Of a DNA stretch of 64,000 bases, positions 17,601 to 27,734 are shown piece after piece (the first letter of the stretch is position 1; each line of letters opens with the position of its first letter). A program made the position numbers and the translations under genes. The notes under the pieces are model-generated. The model was not told the origin of the DNA, did no database searches, and worked only from the letters and a program-made list of their open reading frames with translations. The DNA comes from Streptomyces sp. YIM 121038. GTDB lineage: Bacteria; Actinomycetota; Actinomycetes; Streptomycetales; Streptomycetaceae. Where the stretch lies: assembly GCF_006088715.1 (NCBI RefSeq), contig NZ_CP030771.1:8554001-8618000 (forward strand), written 5' to 3'.

Positions 17601-18001
17601 AACTGCCCGTGTGCCGCTTGACCGTGGCCAGCGCCTGCCAGTCGGGGCACTACGGCATCATCGAGGCCCCCGACGAGTTCCTCGGCCTCCCGGCCGCCTT
17701 CCTCCAGGCGGGCGCGGCCTGCGCGGTCAGCAGCCTGTGGCTGGTGGACGACATGGCCACGGCCGTCCTCATGACGCGCTTCTACGAACTGCTCTCCCAG
17801 ACCCACGACCCCGTACCGGCCCTGCGCCGCTCGCGCCGGTGGCTGCGCCGACTCACCTGGGACGAGCTCGCGCGGTACACGCAGACGCACCGCCACCTGG
17901 CCGCCCTCAGCGACGGGTACGCCACCCGCGCGCGGGCCAGGAGGAAGCGCCCCTTCGACTCTCCCGTCCACTGGGGCGCGTTCACGGCGTGGGGCGTGTG
18001 A
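14681..18001 (+). CDS. CpXC-TPR-CHAT caspase-like protease
   Basis: A 1106-residue protein. The N-terminus has paired Cys motifs, CETCDREC and CPGCG, of a CpXC zinc-ribbon-like domain. Residues about 150-650 are helical TPR-like repeats (YEALEHALGMLPEGSLAWVRVANNL and similar). The C-terminal 350 residues form a CHAT domain, a caspase/separase relative. The catalytic dyad is visible: His946 in LHLSCHG and Cys986 in ASACQSG. CHAT proteins with TPRs can be proteolytic effectors in bacterial conflict systems. The GTG start at 14681 follows a GGGG-rich stretch; a GTG four codons on is possible. It is divergent from the headless tail operon, suggesting a functional pair. Confidence 0.85.
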   Translation: MTVSVRAPYAWRCETCDRECDAPVWRVVDARERADVLQGPGPGVAWVDCPGCGARAPVDAPLLVLRPGATAPLLYATSLTELGGGPPEFALVLLEEAARAGAFRDDAFAAQALPVPRGLLPLVLTRDVERDLRDPEAACRDLEPQGPPTVAHYEVFLRLLAEERDEARVAELLRAVLTSPPDALAELLRAHPELTGDTRVRDAAREELRAAAGTPLESVLQRRQDLLDGLCDDRTPTHVAVERYFASLSRFGGDLRTRLHGLYDEARDTPGPESIPLVREALALATDLGERETEAALATLLGERLMGAVHAGLDAELSEAYEALEHALGMLPEGSLAWVRVANNLASAHYARDDGDRHEVWETARALLERASALDRAEHPEFWARIRTNYGLLLAERPGGTAADLTLGIEHIRAGLTERSPRRSAVNWAYSMINLGLLLSRRTEPDDLPEAERCYRDALRHLSPDDDPVLWSQLQCNLAHLLLTRDPADAAGARAAATAARDLSVTRPGLLNTSRIDWLLAQAGDLLDGPGSAANTRLRQEALAAAPPTVAPSLHLNIARELLTTHASAQRWTEAADVASDMLTAVSALYDAQVTVASRRGVLVQVDRLARWTAFLLARAGRPEQAVTALERGLACELSVVAGRGAADLEELERVDPVLARRYRRARARYRSTVAAPSPMTPDGAAPASREQAAAERDLRAVVRDVQAIPGFEDFLRTTELRDVVRAAGGRPLAYLVNSPWGSYVLAVVGTRPTVRAVLVPEVTSITLARLLLLDLDDPDADTVGLWLVQQSPTSTYRRLLPAALDRLTALEPLVRPLAALLTEDARHEAVLVPTGLLGLVPLHALPVAPGADDVLDDVGTLILSPSAAVHEASRSRAARPPQSPPRLVAIADPDGSLPGSRSELAGILDLFAGRCEAAHAVGSEATVAWVLDRLATASYLHLSCHGSAGFDSRGGSLALADGHVDMDALVHHQLPVCRLTVASACQSGHYGIIEAPDEFLGLPAAFLQAGAACAVSSLWLVDDMATAVLMTRFYELLSQTHDPVPALRRSRRWLRRLTWDELARYTQTHRHLAALSDGYATRARARRKRPFDSPVHWGAFTAWGV

Positions 18002-18087
18002 GCAGGACCCCACCGGGCGCGAAGCAGCGGGTTGCCCCGCGGCGGAACCGTCGGGCGCCCGCCGTCGCTCGGTACGCGGTCACGGAG

Positions 18088-18125
18088 AAGTCCGGTCCGG
18101 GCCCGCGCGGGCCCGGACCGGACTT
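18088..18125. terminator. Bidirectional terminator (38-nt perfect palindrome)
   Basis: Bases 18088-18106 are the exact reverse complement of 18107-18125. The palindrome lies between the convergent CHAT and katG genes and should stop both transcripts. Confidence 0.85.
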
Positions 18126-18158
18126 CGGGTCGCCGAACGACCGGGAGGCTACGGGGGA

Positions 18159-21089
<2,931 letters not shown>

Positions 21090-22061
21090 TCACGTCCCGG
21101 CGACGGAGAGCACGATCTTGCCGGTCGTCCGGCCCCGCTCGCCCAACGCGTGCGCCCGGGCGGCCTCTTCGAGCGGCAGGACCGCGTCGACGAGCACGCG
21201 CAGCAGGCCCTCCTCGACCAGCGAGGCGATCGCGCGCAGGCCGCCGTGGTCGGGCTCGACGAGCATGAACACCGCCCGTACCCCGGCCGCCTCGGCCTCC
21301 CGAGCGGGGAAGGCGTCGTCCGGCGGCAGGAGCGAGACCAGCGTGCCGCCGGGCCGCAGCGTGCGCAGGGACCGGGCCCAGTGCGGGCCGCCGATGCCGT
21401 CCACGACGACGTCGACGTCCCGGAGCAGCGCGGCGAAGTCCTGGGTGCGGTGGTCGATCAGCTCGTCGGCGCCGAGCGAGCGCAGCAGCGCGTGCTTGGC
21501 GGCACTGGCCGTGCCGATGACGTGCGCGCCGCGGGCCTTGGCGATCTGCACGGCCAGATGGCCGACTCCGCCCGCGGCGGCGTGGATCAGGACGCGCTGC
21601 CCCGGACGGACGCCCGCGGTGTCCACCAGCGCCTGCCACGCGGTCAGCGCGGCCAGCGGCAGGGCGCCCGCCTGGACGTGGGTCAGGCCCTCGGGACGCG
21701 GCGCGAAGTGCCGGGCCGGGGCGGTGACGTACTCGGCGTAGGCGCCCGCCGGGTGCGGGAAGCGCGGCATGCCGAACACCGCGTCGCCCGGCCGGAACAG
21801 CGCCACGCCGTCGCCGACCGCCTCCACCACGCCGGAGACGTCGAAGCCGAGGGTGAAGGGCGGCGCCGTACCGTCGGCGAACACGCCCCGCGCGCGGGTC
21901 TTCCAGTCGGCGGGGTTCACGCCCGCCGCGTGCACCCGGACCAGGATCTCGCCCCGGCCGGGATCCGGTCGCCGCACGGTGACGACCTTGAGGACGTCCG
22001 GCGCTCCGGCGGCGTCCTGGGAGACGGCGCGCATGGTGGTGGGGGTGGTGGTGCGGTGCAT
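21090..22061 (-). CDS. NADP-dependent quinone oxidoreductase-like (MDR family)
   Basis: A 323-residue zinc-independent medium-chain reductase. The N-terminal GroES-like domain has AAGVNPADWKTRARG and GFDVSGVVEAVG. The nucleotide-binding domain has VLIHAAAGGVGHLAVQIAKARGAHVIGTAS, the AAxGGVG signature for NADPH. The family reduces quinones or enones in the cytoplasm. The ATG at 22061 follows GAAGAGGG. Its stop abuts that of the Fur gene with no spacer, so the two converge directly. The gene is likely transcribed from the 172-bp gap before the LysR gene. Confidence 0.85.
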   Translation of the reverse strand: MHRTTTPTTMRAVSQDAAGAPDVLKVVTVRRPDPGRGEILVRVHAAGVNPADWKTRARGVFADGTAPPFTLGFDVSGVVEAVGDGVALFRPGDAVFGMPRFPHPAGAYAEYVTAPARHFAPRPEGLTHVQAGALPLAALTAWQALVDTAGVRPGQRVLIHAAAGGVGHLAVQIAKARGAHVIGTASAAKHALLRSLGADELIDHRTQDFAALLRDVDVVVDGIGGPHWARSLRTLRPGGTLVSLLPPDDAFPAREAEAAGVRAVFMLVEPDHGGLRAIASLVEEGLLRVLVDAVLPLEEAARAHALGERGRTTGKIVLSVAGT

Positions 22062-22233
22062 GGTGTCGTGCCCTCTTCGGCGGTCGTTCCTGCGGATGGT
22101 CCGGTGGCGCGCGCCGGGTGCTGCCCGGGGCGCGCCCTCAGCGTGCCGGGGCGAAGAGGGCTCCAGTAGGGGCCTGATGGCCAGGGAGCGACAGGATCGG
22201 GTCACGCGCTACGAGGGGCAGCGCGGACCCGGG

Positions 22234-23133
22234 TCACGTCGTCCCGGCTGCCTTGACTGCCCCTGCCGTCCCGGTCGCTCCGGTCGCGAGGATCTCGTGG
22301 ACGAGCGTCACCAGGTCCGGGACGGCCGGGTGGCCGAGGCCCTCGCGCCAGGCGAGGACGAGCGGGACGGGCGGGGCGTCCGCGAGGGGGCGGTAGACCA
22401 GCGCGGGGTGCGCGTAGTTGCTCGGCGTGGCCGAGGTGGTGACGCCCACGGCACGGCCCGCGGCGATGGCGATGAGCCACTCGTCGGTGTTCGTCACCTC
22501 CAGGGTCGCGGCGGGCCGGGCGGCCGAGGGCCACAGCTCGGCCGTGGTGGTGCCCGAGACGGTGTTGAGCGCGATCGGATGGTCCGTCAGATCCGCCAGG
22601 GTGAGCCGGGGGAGGGCCGCCAGGGGGCTGTCCTCGGGCATGACCACCACCCGCTCCTCCATCCGCAGGAGTTCGGTGCGCAGTCCGGGCGCGGTGACCG
22701 CGCCGCGCAGCAGGGCCGCGTCGACCGTGCCCCGGGTGAGGCCCGCGGTGCGGTCGTCGACGCGCAGCAGCTCCAGGGGGACGCCGGGGCGCGTCTCGTC
22801 CCAGCGGCGCAGCAGCGCGACGGTGTGGTCCCCGAGCGCCGCCCAGGTGTGCCCCAGGCGCAGCGGCCGGCTCGTGAGCCCCGCCGGGTCGAGGGCGGTC
22901 TCGACGGCGGCGAGCGCGGCGGTGGCCTTGTCGCGGAACGTACGGCCCTCGGCGGTCAGCTCCAGGTGATGCGTGGAGCGGTCGGCGAGGCGGGCGCCGA
23001 GGTGGTCCTCCAGCTGGCGCAGGGTGCGGGAGAGCGCGGGCTGGCCCACGTGGAGGCGGGCGGCGGCGCGGGTGACGTTGCCCTCCTCGGCGATGACGAG
23101 GAAGGCGCGCAGATGCCGCAGCTCAATGGTCAT
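22234..23133 (-). CDS. LysR-family transcriptional regulator
   Basis: A 299-residue regulator. The N-terminal helix-turn-helix reads ELRHLRAFLVIAEEGNVTRAAARLHVGQPALSRTLRQLE, a standard LysR pattern. The rest is a periplasmic-binding-protein-like effector domain. It is divergent from the EamA transporter across 69 bases, the usual arrangement in which a LysR protein represses itself and activates the neighbour. Effector unknown. Confidence 0.93.
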   Translation of the reverse strand: MTIELRHLRAFLVIAEEGNVTRAAARLHVGQPALSRTLRQLEDHLGARLADRSTHHLELTAEGRTFRDKATAALAAVETALDPAGLTSRPLRLGHTWAALGDHTVALLRRWDETRPGVPLELLRVDDRTAGLTRGTVDAALLRGAVTAPGLRTELLRMEERVVVMPEDSPLAALPRLTLADLTDHPIALNTVSGTTTAELWPSAARPAATLEVTNTDEWLIAIAAGRAVGVTTSATPSNYAHPALVYRPLADAPPVPLVLAWREGLGHPAVPDLVTLVHEILATGATGTAGAVKAAGTT

Positions 23134-23189
23134 GCTTCCAGAGCATAACCACAGGGGAACAGGCATTTCACACGGCGCGTACGGCTCCC

Positions 23190-23202
23190 TAGCGTGAAGC
23201 GC
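23190..23202 (+). promoter_or_regulatory. -10 element for a leaderless EamA transcript
   Basis: TAGCGT (23190-23195) is followed by seven bases and then ATG at 23203, so the mRNA probably begins at the start codon. No Shine-Dalgarno sequence is present. Confidence 0.55.
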
Positions 23203-24225
23203 ATGACACCTACGACAGCGACGACGCCTACGCCTATGCCAGCGACGACGCCTGCGCCAGCGACGACGCCCGCGCCTGTGCCCGCGACTGCGGCGACGAC
23301 CGCGGCGCACACCTCGCCCCCGGCCGCGGCGACCGTGACGGCCCCGTCCGCCGGGACCGCCGCGCCCGCCGTCCTCCGGCGGGCCGCCGGGCGCGGCACC
23401 CTCGGCGGTGTCGGCCTGGTGCTCGCCGGGGCGGTGACGGTGCAGTTCGGGTCGGCCGTCGCGGCGCTCCTCTTCCCCCGCGCGGGGGCGCTCGGCACGG
23501 TCGCGCTGCGGGTGACGTTCGCCGCGGTGCTGCTGCTGGTCGTCACGCGGCCCCGGCTGCGCGGTCACACGCGTACCGACTGGGCGGTGGCGGGCGCCTA
23601 CGGCCTCGCGCTCGGCGGCATGAACGTCCTCTTCTACCAGGCGATCGACCGGATCCCGCTGGGCGCGGCGGTCACCCTCGAAGTGCTCGGGCCGCTGCTG
23701 CTCTCGGTCGTCGCCGCGCGCCGCGCCGCCAGCCTGCTGTGGGCGGGGCTCGCGCTGACCGGGGTGTTCCTGCTGGGCCAGGGCGGGTTCGGCCGCCTCG
23801 ACGCCGTGGGCGTGGCGTTCGCGCTGGGGGCCGGGGCGATGTGGGCGGCGTACATCGTCTTCAGCGCCCGCGCGGGGGCCCGCTTCCCGCGCCTGGACGC
23901 GCTGGCGCTCGCGATGACCGTCGCGATGCTGGTCAGCCTGCCGCTCGGCATCGGAGCCGCGGGCGCGACGCTGCTCGAACCGGGCGTGCTCGCGCTCGGC
24001 CTGGTGATCGCGGTGATGTCCTCGGGCATCCCGTACGCCCTGGAGCTGCTGGCCCTGCGCCGGCTGCCCGCGGCGACCTTCGCGGTCCTGACGAGCCTGT
24101 CACCCGCCCTGGCCGCGCTCGCCGGATACCTGGTCCTCGGCCAGGGCCTCTCGCCGCTCCAGTGCGCGGCGATCGCGCTGGTGGTGGCGGCGAGCGTGGG
24201 CGCGGTCCGCACGGGCGGGCGCTGA
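23203..24225 (+). CDS. EamA-family (DMT) exporter, RhtA-like
   Basis: A 340-residue protein with two EamA repeats and about ten membrane segments from residue 65 on. VLFYQAIDRIPLGAAVTLEVLGPL is the typical RhtA-like centre. Such proteins export amino acids or other metabolites. The first 60 residues are unusual: Thr/Pro/Ala-rich low-complexity sequence coded by short near-repeats (ACGACGCC and variants, about 23209-23285). The ATG at 23203 suits a leaderless mRNA; a GTG at 23194 is the alternative. The divergent LysR regulator probably controls it. Confidence 0.88.
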   Translation: MTPTTATTPTPMPATTPAPATTPAPVPATAATTAAHTSPPAAATVTAPSAGTAAPAVLRRAAGRGTLGGVGLVLAGAVTVQFGSAVAALLFPRAGALGTVALRVTFAAVLLLVVTRPRLRGHTRTDWAVAGAYGLALGGMNVLFYQAIDRIPLGAAVTLEVLGPLLLSVVAARRAASLLWAGLALTGVFLLGQGGFGRLDAVGVAFALGAGAMWAAYIVFSARAGARFPRLDALALAMTVAMLVSLPLGIGAAGATLLEPGVLALGLVIAVMSSGIPYALELLALRRLPAATFAVLTSLSPALAALAGYLVLGQGLSPLQCAAIALVVAASVGAVRTGGR

Positions 24226-24323
24226 GTCCGGGCGGACTCTCGTCGACGCCCGGGCCGACCCCGCTCGAAGGTGGTCAGTTTTCGAGAAGCGACGCCCGCC
24301 GACGGGTGCCTACCGTGGTCGTC

Positions 24324-24719
24324 ATGGACATCAAATTGCAGGTGAACGCCATCATGCTGGGCGTCGAGGACATCGCACGCGCCAAGAAGTTCTACGTCGA
24401 GGGGCTCGGCTGCGAGGTCGAGCAGGACCACCCCGGGTTCGTCAGGTGCGGCCTGGGGGAGGGCTCCTCGGCCCTCGTGCTCTACCCGCGGGAGGCGGCG
24501 GCGCGGGACGCCGGGGTCCCGGCCGAGGGGGCCGGGTTCCGCGGCTGCTCGTTCCACTTCGTCACCGGCTCGCGCGAGGAGGTGGACGAGGTGATGCGCG
24601 CCGCGGTGGCCGCGGGCGGCACCGCGGTCAAGGAGGCGACCGCGGCCGAGTGGGGCGGGTACGACGGCTACTTCAGCGACCCCGACGGCCATCTGTGGAA
24701 GGTCGCCACGGCGGCCTGA
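24324..24719 (+). CDS. Glyoxalase/bleomycin-resistance (VOC) family protein
   Basis: A 131-residue protein with the VOC fold. The first module has NAIMLGVEDIARAKKFYVEGLGCEV and the second ends with YDGYFSDPDGHLWKVA, the usual metal-site strand. Family members isomerise, cleave or bind small molecules; the substrate is not evident. TACCGT (24311-24316) lies seven bases before the ATG, so the gene is probably leaderless. A perfect palindrome follows. Confidence 0.85.
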   Translation: MDIKLQVNAIMLGVEDIARAKKFYVEGLGCEVEQDHPGFVRCGLGEGSSALVLYPREAAARDAGVPAEGAGFRGCSFHFVTGSREEVDEVMRAAVAAGGTAVKEATAAEWGGYDGYFSDPDGHLWKVATAA

Positions 24720-24726
24720 CCACCTC

Positions 24727-24766
24727 ACGGCGCGGAGGCCCGGGGATCCCCGGGCCTCCGCGCCGT
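24727..24766. terminator. Bidirectional terminator (40-nt perfect palindrome)
   Basis: Perfect palindrome centred between 24746 and 24747, in the gap between the convergent glyoxalase and metalloprotease genes. Confidence 0.85.
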
Positions 24767-24773
24767 CACGTGA

Positions 24774-26654
24774 TCAGTCGGTGTACGTGAAGCCGATGGA
24801 CGCGGTCAGGGAGTTGCCGCGGGCCGTGGCGAACTGGACGGCGCCCGCCTGGGGGTAGGCGGGCGCCGTGAAGGTGACCTTGGTGTCGTCGACGACGCGC
24901 ACGTTCGTGGCCGCGACCCCGCGGAAGCCGCCCGCCGTCGGCGTGCCCGCGAGGACCTGGGTGGTGCCGGTGAGCCCGCCGCCGGTGAGGGTGACGGTGA
25001 AGCCGCCCTTGACGGATCCCGTGGCGGGGCTGACGGCGGTGAGCGCGGCCGGGATCGGGCTGAGCGGCGCGGTGGCCTTGACGAACTTCACGGTCACGAA
25101 GTGGTCGCTGTCCATGGTGACGCTCAGGGAGGCCGCGCGGGTCGGCTGGACCTTCCCGTCGACGGTCCAGCGGTCGACCTTGTAGCCGGTGTCCGGGGCC
25201 GCGGTGACCGTGACCTGGTCACCGGTGGCGAACAGGCCCGTGGAGGGCGTGCTGACCGTGCCGCCCGTGCCGTCCTGGGGCACCGCGGTGAGGGCCTGGC
25301 GCTTCGCCTCCGTGCTGTCGGCGGGCGTGCGGTAGTTGGCGAGCACCGGGCCGGTGAGGTTCATGACGCGGGTGGAGTCGGCGGGTTCCTTCGACCCGAG
25401 CGCCACGCCGCGCGGCGTGCCGTCGTACTCCTGACGGGGGTTGGAGAACCACATCTTGTTCTCGCACTTGTCCTCGTCGGCGCAGCTCATGTTGTAGCCC
25501 ATGATGTCGACCCAGGTGCGGTCCTTGGGCAGGAAGCCGTGGTTGTCCGGGTAGTAGGGGTTGAAGTTCCCCGGCCGGTAGTTGTCCGCGTCCGGGTCGA
25601 CGGGGTCGGTGACGTAGTCGTGGTTGAGGCCGAAGTTGTGGCCGATCTCGTGGGCGAGGTGGTGGGTGCCGAAGGTGTCGGCCTGCTGCGCGCCGAACCC
25701 GGTGTCGTCAGTGCTGTACTTGGCGTTGTCGCCCGGCATGAGGCGCGGCAGCGAGGGGGTCATCCCGGTCCCCGCCGTGTAGAGGCCCTCGGGGGGCGTG
25801 AACTTCGACAGGACGTGGACGAGGTCGGCGCCCTCGGCGTCCCGGGTGGCGCGGACGCCGGTGGCCCAGTCGTCGGAGTAGCGCGGGTCCTCCGGGTTGG
25901 CGAGGGCGTTCGTCATGCCGTCCATGTCGCTGGCCGCGCCGCTCCAGGCCGGGGTCTCGAAGGTGCCGAGCAGCCGGAGGCGCGTCTTGACCTGGCTGTC
26001 GGCGTACGCCTGGTTGGTGCCCTCGACGGCGGCCTTGGCCTGGAGCGCGAGCGCGTCCGCGCCGCCCTCGGTGTCCGTGGCCGTCTCCGGGGTGTAGCCG
26101 ATCAGCACGTCGATGACCGGGTCCTTGGGCTCGGCGCGGCGGCTGGGTGGCGCGGCGGGCCGTGCGGGTCCGGTCAGGCGCAGCGCGTCGCGCACGAGCG
26201 GGGTCTGGCGCACGGTGTCGAACGAGCGGACGCGCGACATCCCGGGCCGTACGGCGTCCAGGGCGTGGCGCACCCGCCCCTCGTGGATCTCCCCGGCGAC
26301 CCGGGGCCTGCCCTTGCCGCAGGCGCCGTCGACCGCGAGGGTCACCGGCCGGTCCGGGTGCCCGGCCAGGTGCCCGCTCCACAGCAGGGTGCCCTCGCGG
26401 TCGCGCGAGACCTTCAGCGCGTGGGCGGTGACGGACCTGCCCCCGGGCAGCGGCAGGACGCGCCGGTCGGGCGCCGTGACGGGCCCGCGCCGGCACAGGG
26501 CGCGGAAGGTGCCCCCGGGCCACTCGACCTCGCCCGTGCGCAGCAGGCCGGGGAGGCCGGGGGCGGGCGGCGCGGCGGCGGGGCTCGGGGCCGCGGGCAG
26601 GCCGGTGGCGAGGGCGGCGACGGCTCCGACGAGGGCGAACCTGACGGGGATCAT
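24774..26654 (-). CDS. Secreted zinc metalloprotease (reprolysin-like) with TIG domain
   Basis: A 626-residue exported protein. A signal peptide (about residues 1-28, ending in an Ala/Pro-rich stretch) leads to a propeptide-like region of about 150 residues. The metzincin zinc motif HExxHxxGxxHD is at residues 335-346 (HEIGHNFGLNHD), with the Met-turn in DIMGYNMSC. A bacterial-repeat-like domain (VTVTAAPDTGYKVDRWTVDG) and a C-terminal IPT/TIG domain (TGSVKGGFTVTLTGGGL) follow and may bind substrate or the cell wall. It acts outside the cell. A CGAACGGTTCG palindrome at 26677-26687 lies just upstream and may be an operator. Confidence 0.88.
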   Translation of the reverse strand: MIPVRFALVGAVAALATGLPAAPSPAAAPPAPGLPGLLRTGEVEWPGGTFRALCRRGPVTAPDRRVLPLPGGRSVTAHALKVSRDREGTLLWSGHLAGHPDRPVTLAVDGACGKGRPRVAGEIHEGRVRHALDAVRPGMSRVRSFDTVRQTPLVRDALRLTGPARPAAPPSRRAEPKDPVIDVLIGYTPETATDTEGGADALALQAKAAVEGTNQAYADSQVKTRLRLLGTFETPAWSGAASDMDGMTNALANPEDPRYSDDWATGVRATRDAEGADLVHVLSKFTPPEGLYTAGTGMTPSLPRLMPGDNAKYSTDDTGFGAQQADTFGTHHLAHEIGHNFGLNHDYVTDPVDPDADNYRPGNFNPYYPDNHGFLPKDRTWVDIMGYNMSCADEDKCENKMWFSNPRQEYDGTPRGVALGSKEPADSTRVMNLTGPVLANYRTPADSTEAKRQALTAVPQDGTGGTVSTPSTGLFATGDQVTVTAAPDTGYKVDRWTVDGKVQPTRAASLSVTMDSDHFVTVKFVKATAPLSPIPAALTAVSPATGSVKGGFTVTLTGGGLTGTTQVLAGTPTAGGFRGVAATNVRVVDDTKVTFTAPAYPQAGAVQFATARGNSLTASIGFTYTD

Positions 26655-26835
26655 GGGGCTCCTTCGGGTACGTGGACGAACGGTTCGGACACGAGAACGA
26701 TCACTCGGGGCGTGGACGGGCGCGGCGGGAGCGCGGCCGAATGGCCGCCTCGGAGGGGTGAGCGCGGAGCGCGGCAGGCGCGAGGGGAGCGGCGCGCGGG
26801 GCCGCGGGCGGGGAAGGCGGACCGCGTCGATCTCA

Positions 26836-26864
26836 TTGACGTGCGCTTGTCAGCTGCCTAGCGT
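26836..26864 (+). promoter_or_regulatory. Vegetative promoter of the Crp-family gene
   Basis: TTGACG (26836-26841) and TAGCGT (26859-26864) with a 17-base spacer, a close match to the HrdB consensus. The start point would be near 26871, about 88 nt before the chosen start codon. Confidence 0.7.
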
Positions 26865-26958
26865 GCTGTCGATTCCAGGGCGATCCGGGCCGGGCCCGGT
26901 CGATGAGGGGTCGATCGCAGGTCGATTCCGCGTAGGCGCCGGTCCAGGGGCGGTCAGC

Positions 26959-27666
26959 TTGAGTCTCATCGAACAGGAACAGCCCCTGCTCGACGCGTTG
27001 CGGCCGCGGGACCGGGCGGCCCTGCTCGCCCTGGGGACCCCGCGCGGCTACGCGTCCGGCGAGGTGCTCGTGCCCGAGCGCGCCACCACCTCGTACGTCG
27101 TCGCGATCCTCGGCGGCTGGGCGGTGGTCTCCGTGGCGACCGAGCGCGGTCAGCGGCTCATCCTCGCGCTGCGCGGCGCCGGGGAACTGGTCGGCGAACT
27201 CGCGGCCGTGGACCGGCGGCCGCGCAGCGCCACGGTGACGGCGCTCGGCCGCGTCGACGCCGTCGTGATCCCCGGGGACCGGTTCCGCGGCTTCCTCGGC
27301 TCCAGCCCCGCGGTCAGCGTCCTCGTGCTCCGCCAGCTCAGCTCCCGGCTGCGCAGCTCCGACGGCGAACGCCGCTCGCTGGCCTCGGAGAACGTGCTCC
27401 AGCGGCTCGCGGCGCGCCTGGTCGAGCTGGCCCACCGCGCCGGGCGCCACCACCCCGACGGCAGCGTCACCATCGACCTGCCGCTGCCGCAGCACGACCT
27501 CGCCGCCTCGGTGGGCTCCACCCGGGAGGCCGTCGCCAAGGCCCTGCGGCTGCTGCGCGAGCAGGGCGTCGTCCGCACCGGCACCAGGCGCCTGACCGTC
27601 ACCGACGTCGAACTGCTGCGGCTGCTCGCGGGCGAGGGACCGTCAGGAGCGGGGCCGGTTGTGTAA
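26959..27666 (+). CDS. Crp/Fnr-family transcriptional regulator
   Basis: A 235-residue regulator. Residues about 15-130 form a cyclic-nucleotide-binding-like beta roll (GELVGELAAVDRRPRSATVTAL), followed by the dimer helix and a winged helix-turn-helix with LPLPQHDLAASVGSTREAVAKALRLLREQG. The pocket sequence GELAAVDRRPRSA retains the Arg that contacts the phosphate in cAMP-binding members, but ligand binding is unproven. The best start in frame is TTG at 26959, with GGGG about eight bases upstream; no ATG or GTG is near. It ends 68 bp before the cyclase-like operon and may sense its product or control it. Confidence 0.85.
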   Translation: MSLIEQEQPLLDALRPRDRAALLALGTPRGYASGEVLVPERATTSYVVAILGGWAVVSVATERGQRLILALRGAGELVGELAAVDRRPRSATVTALGRVDAVVIPGDRFRGFLGSSPAVSVLVLRQLSSRLRSSDGERRSLASENVLQRLAARLVELAHRAGRHHPDGSVTIDLPLPQHDLAASVGSTREAVAKALRLLREQGVVRTGTRRLTVTDVELLRLLAGEGPSGAGPVV

Positions 27667-27675
27667 ACGGCTACA
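27662..27675. promoter_or_regulatory. Inverted repeat TGTA-N6-TACA before the cyclase operon
   Basis: TGTAAACGGCTACA straddles the stop codon of the Crp-family gene, about 60 bp before the cyclase-like gene. The two-fold symmetry and spacing resemble Crp/Fnr operators (TGTGA-N6-TCACA). It may be where the upstream regulator acts on the operon. Confidence 0.4.
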
Positions 27676-27734
27676 TACACCGCGGCCGACCGCGCCCATC
27701 CTGGTGGGGCCGCACCGTCGTCGAGGGGGATGCA

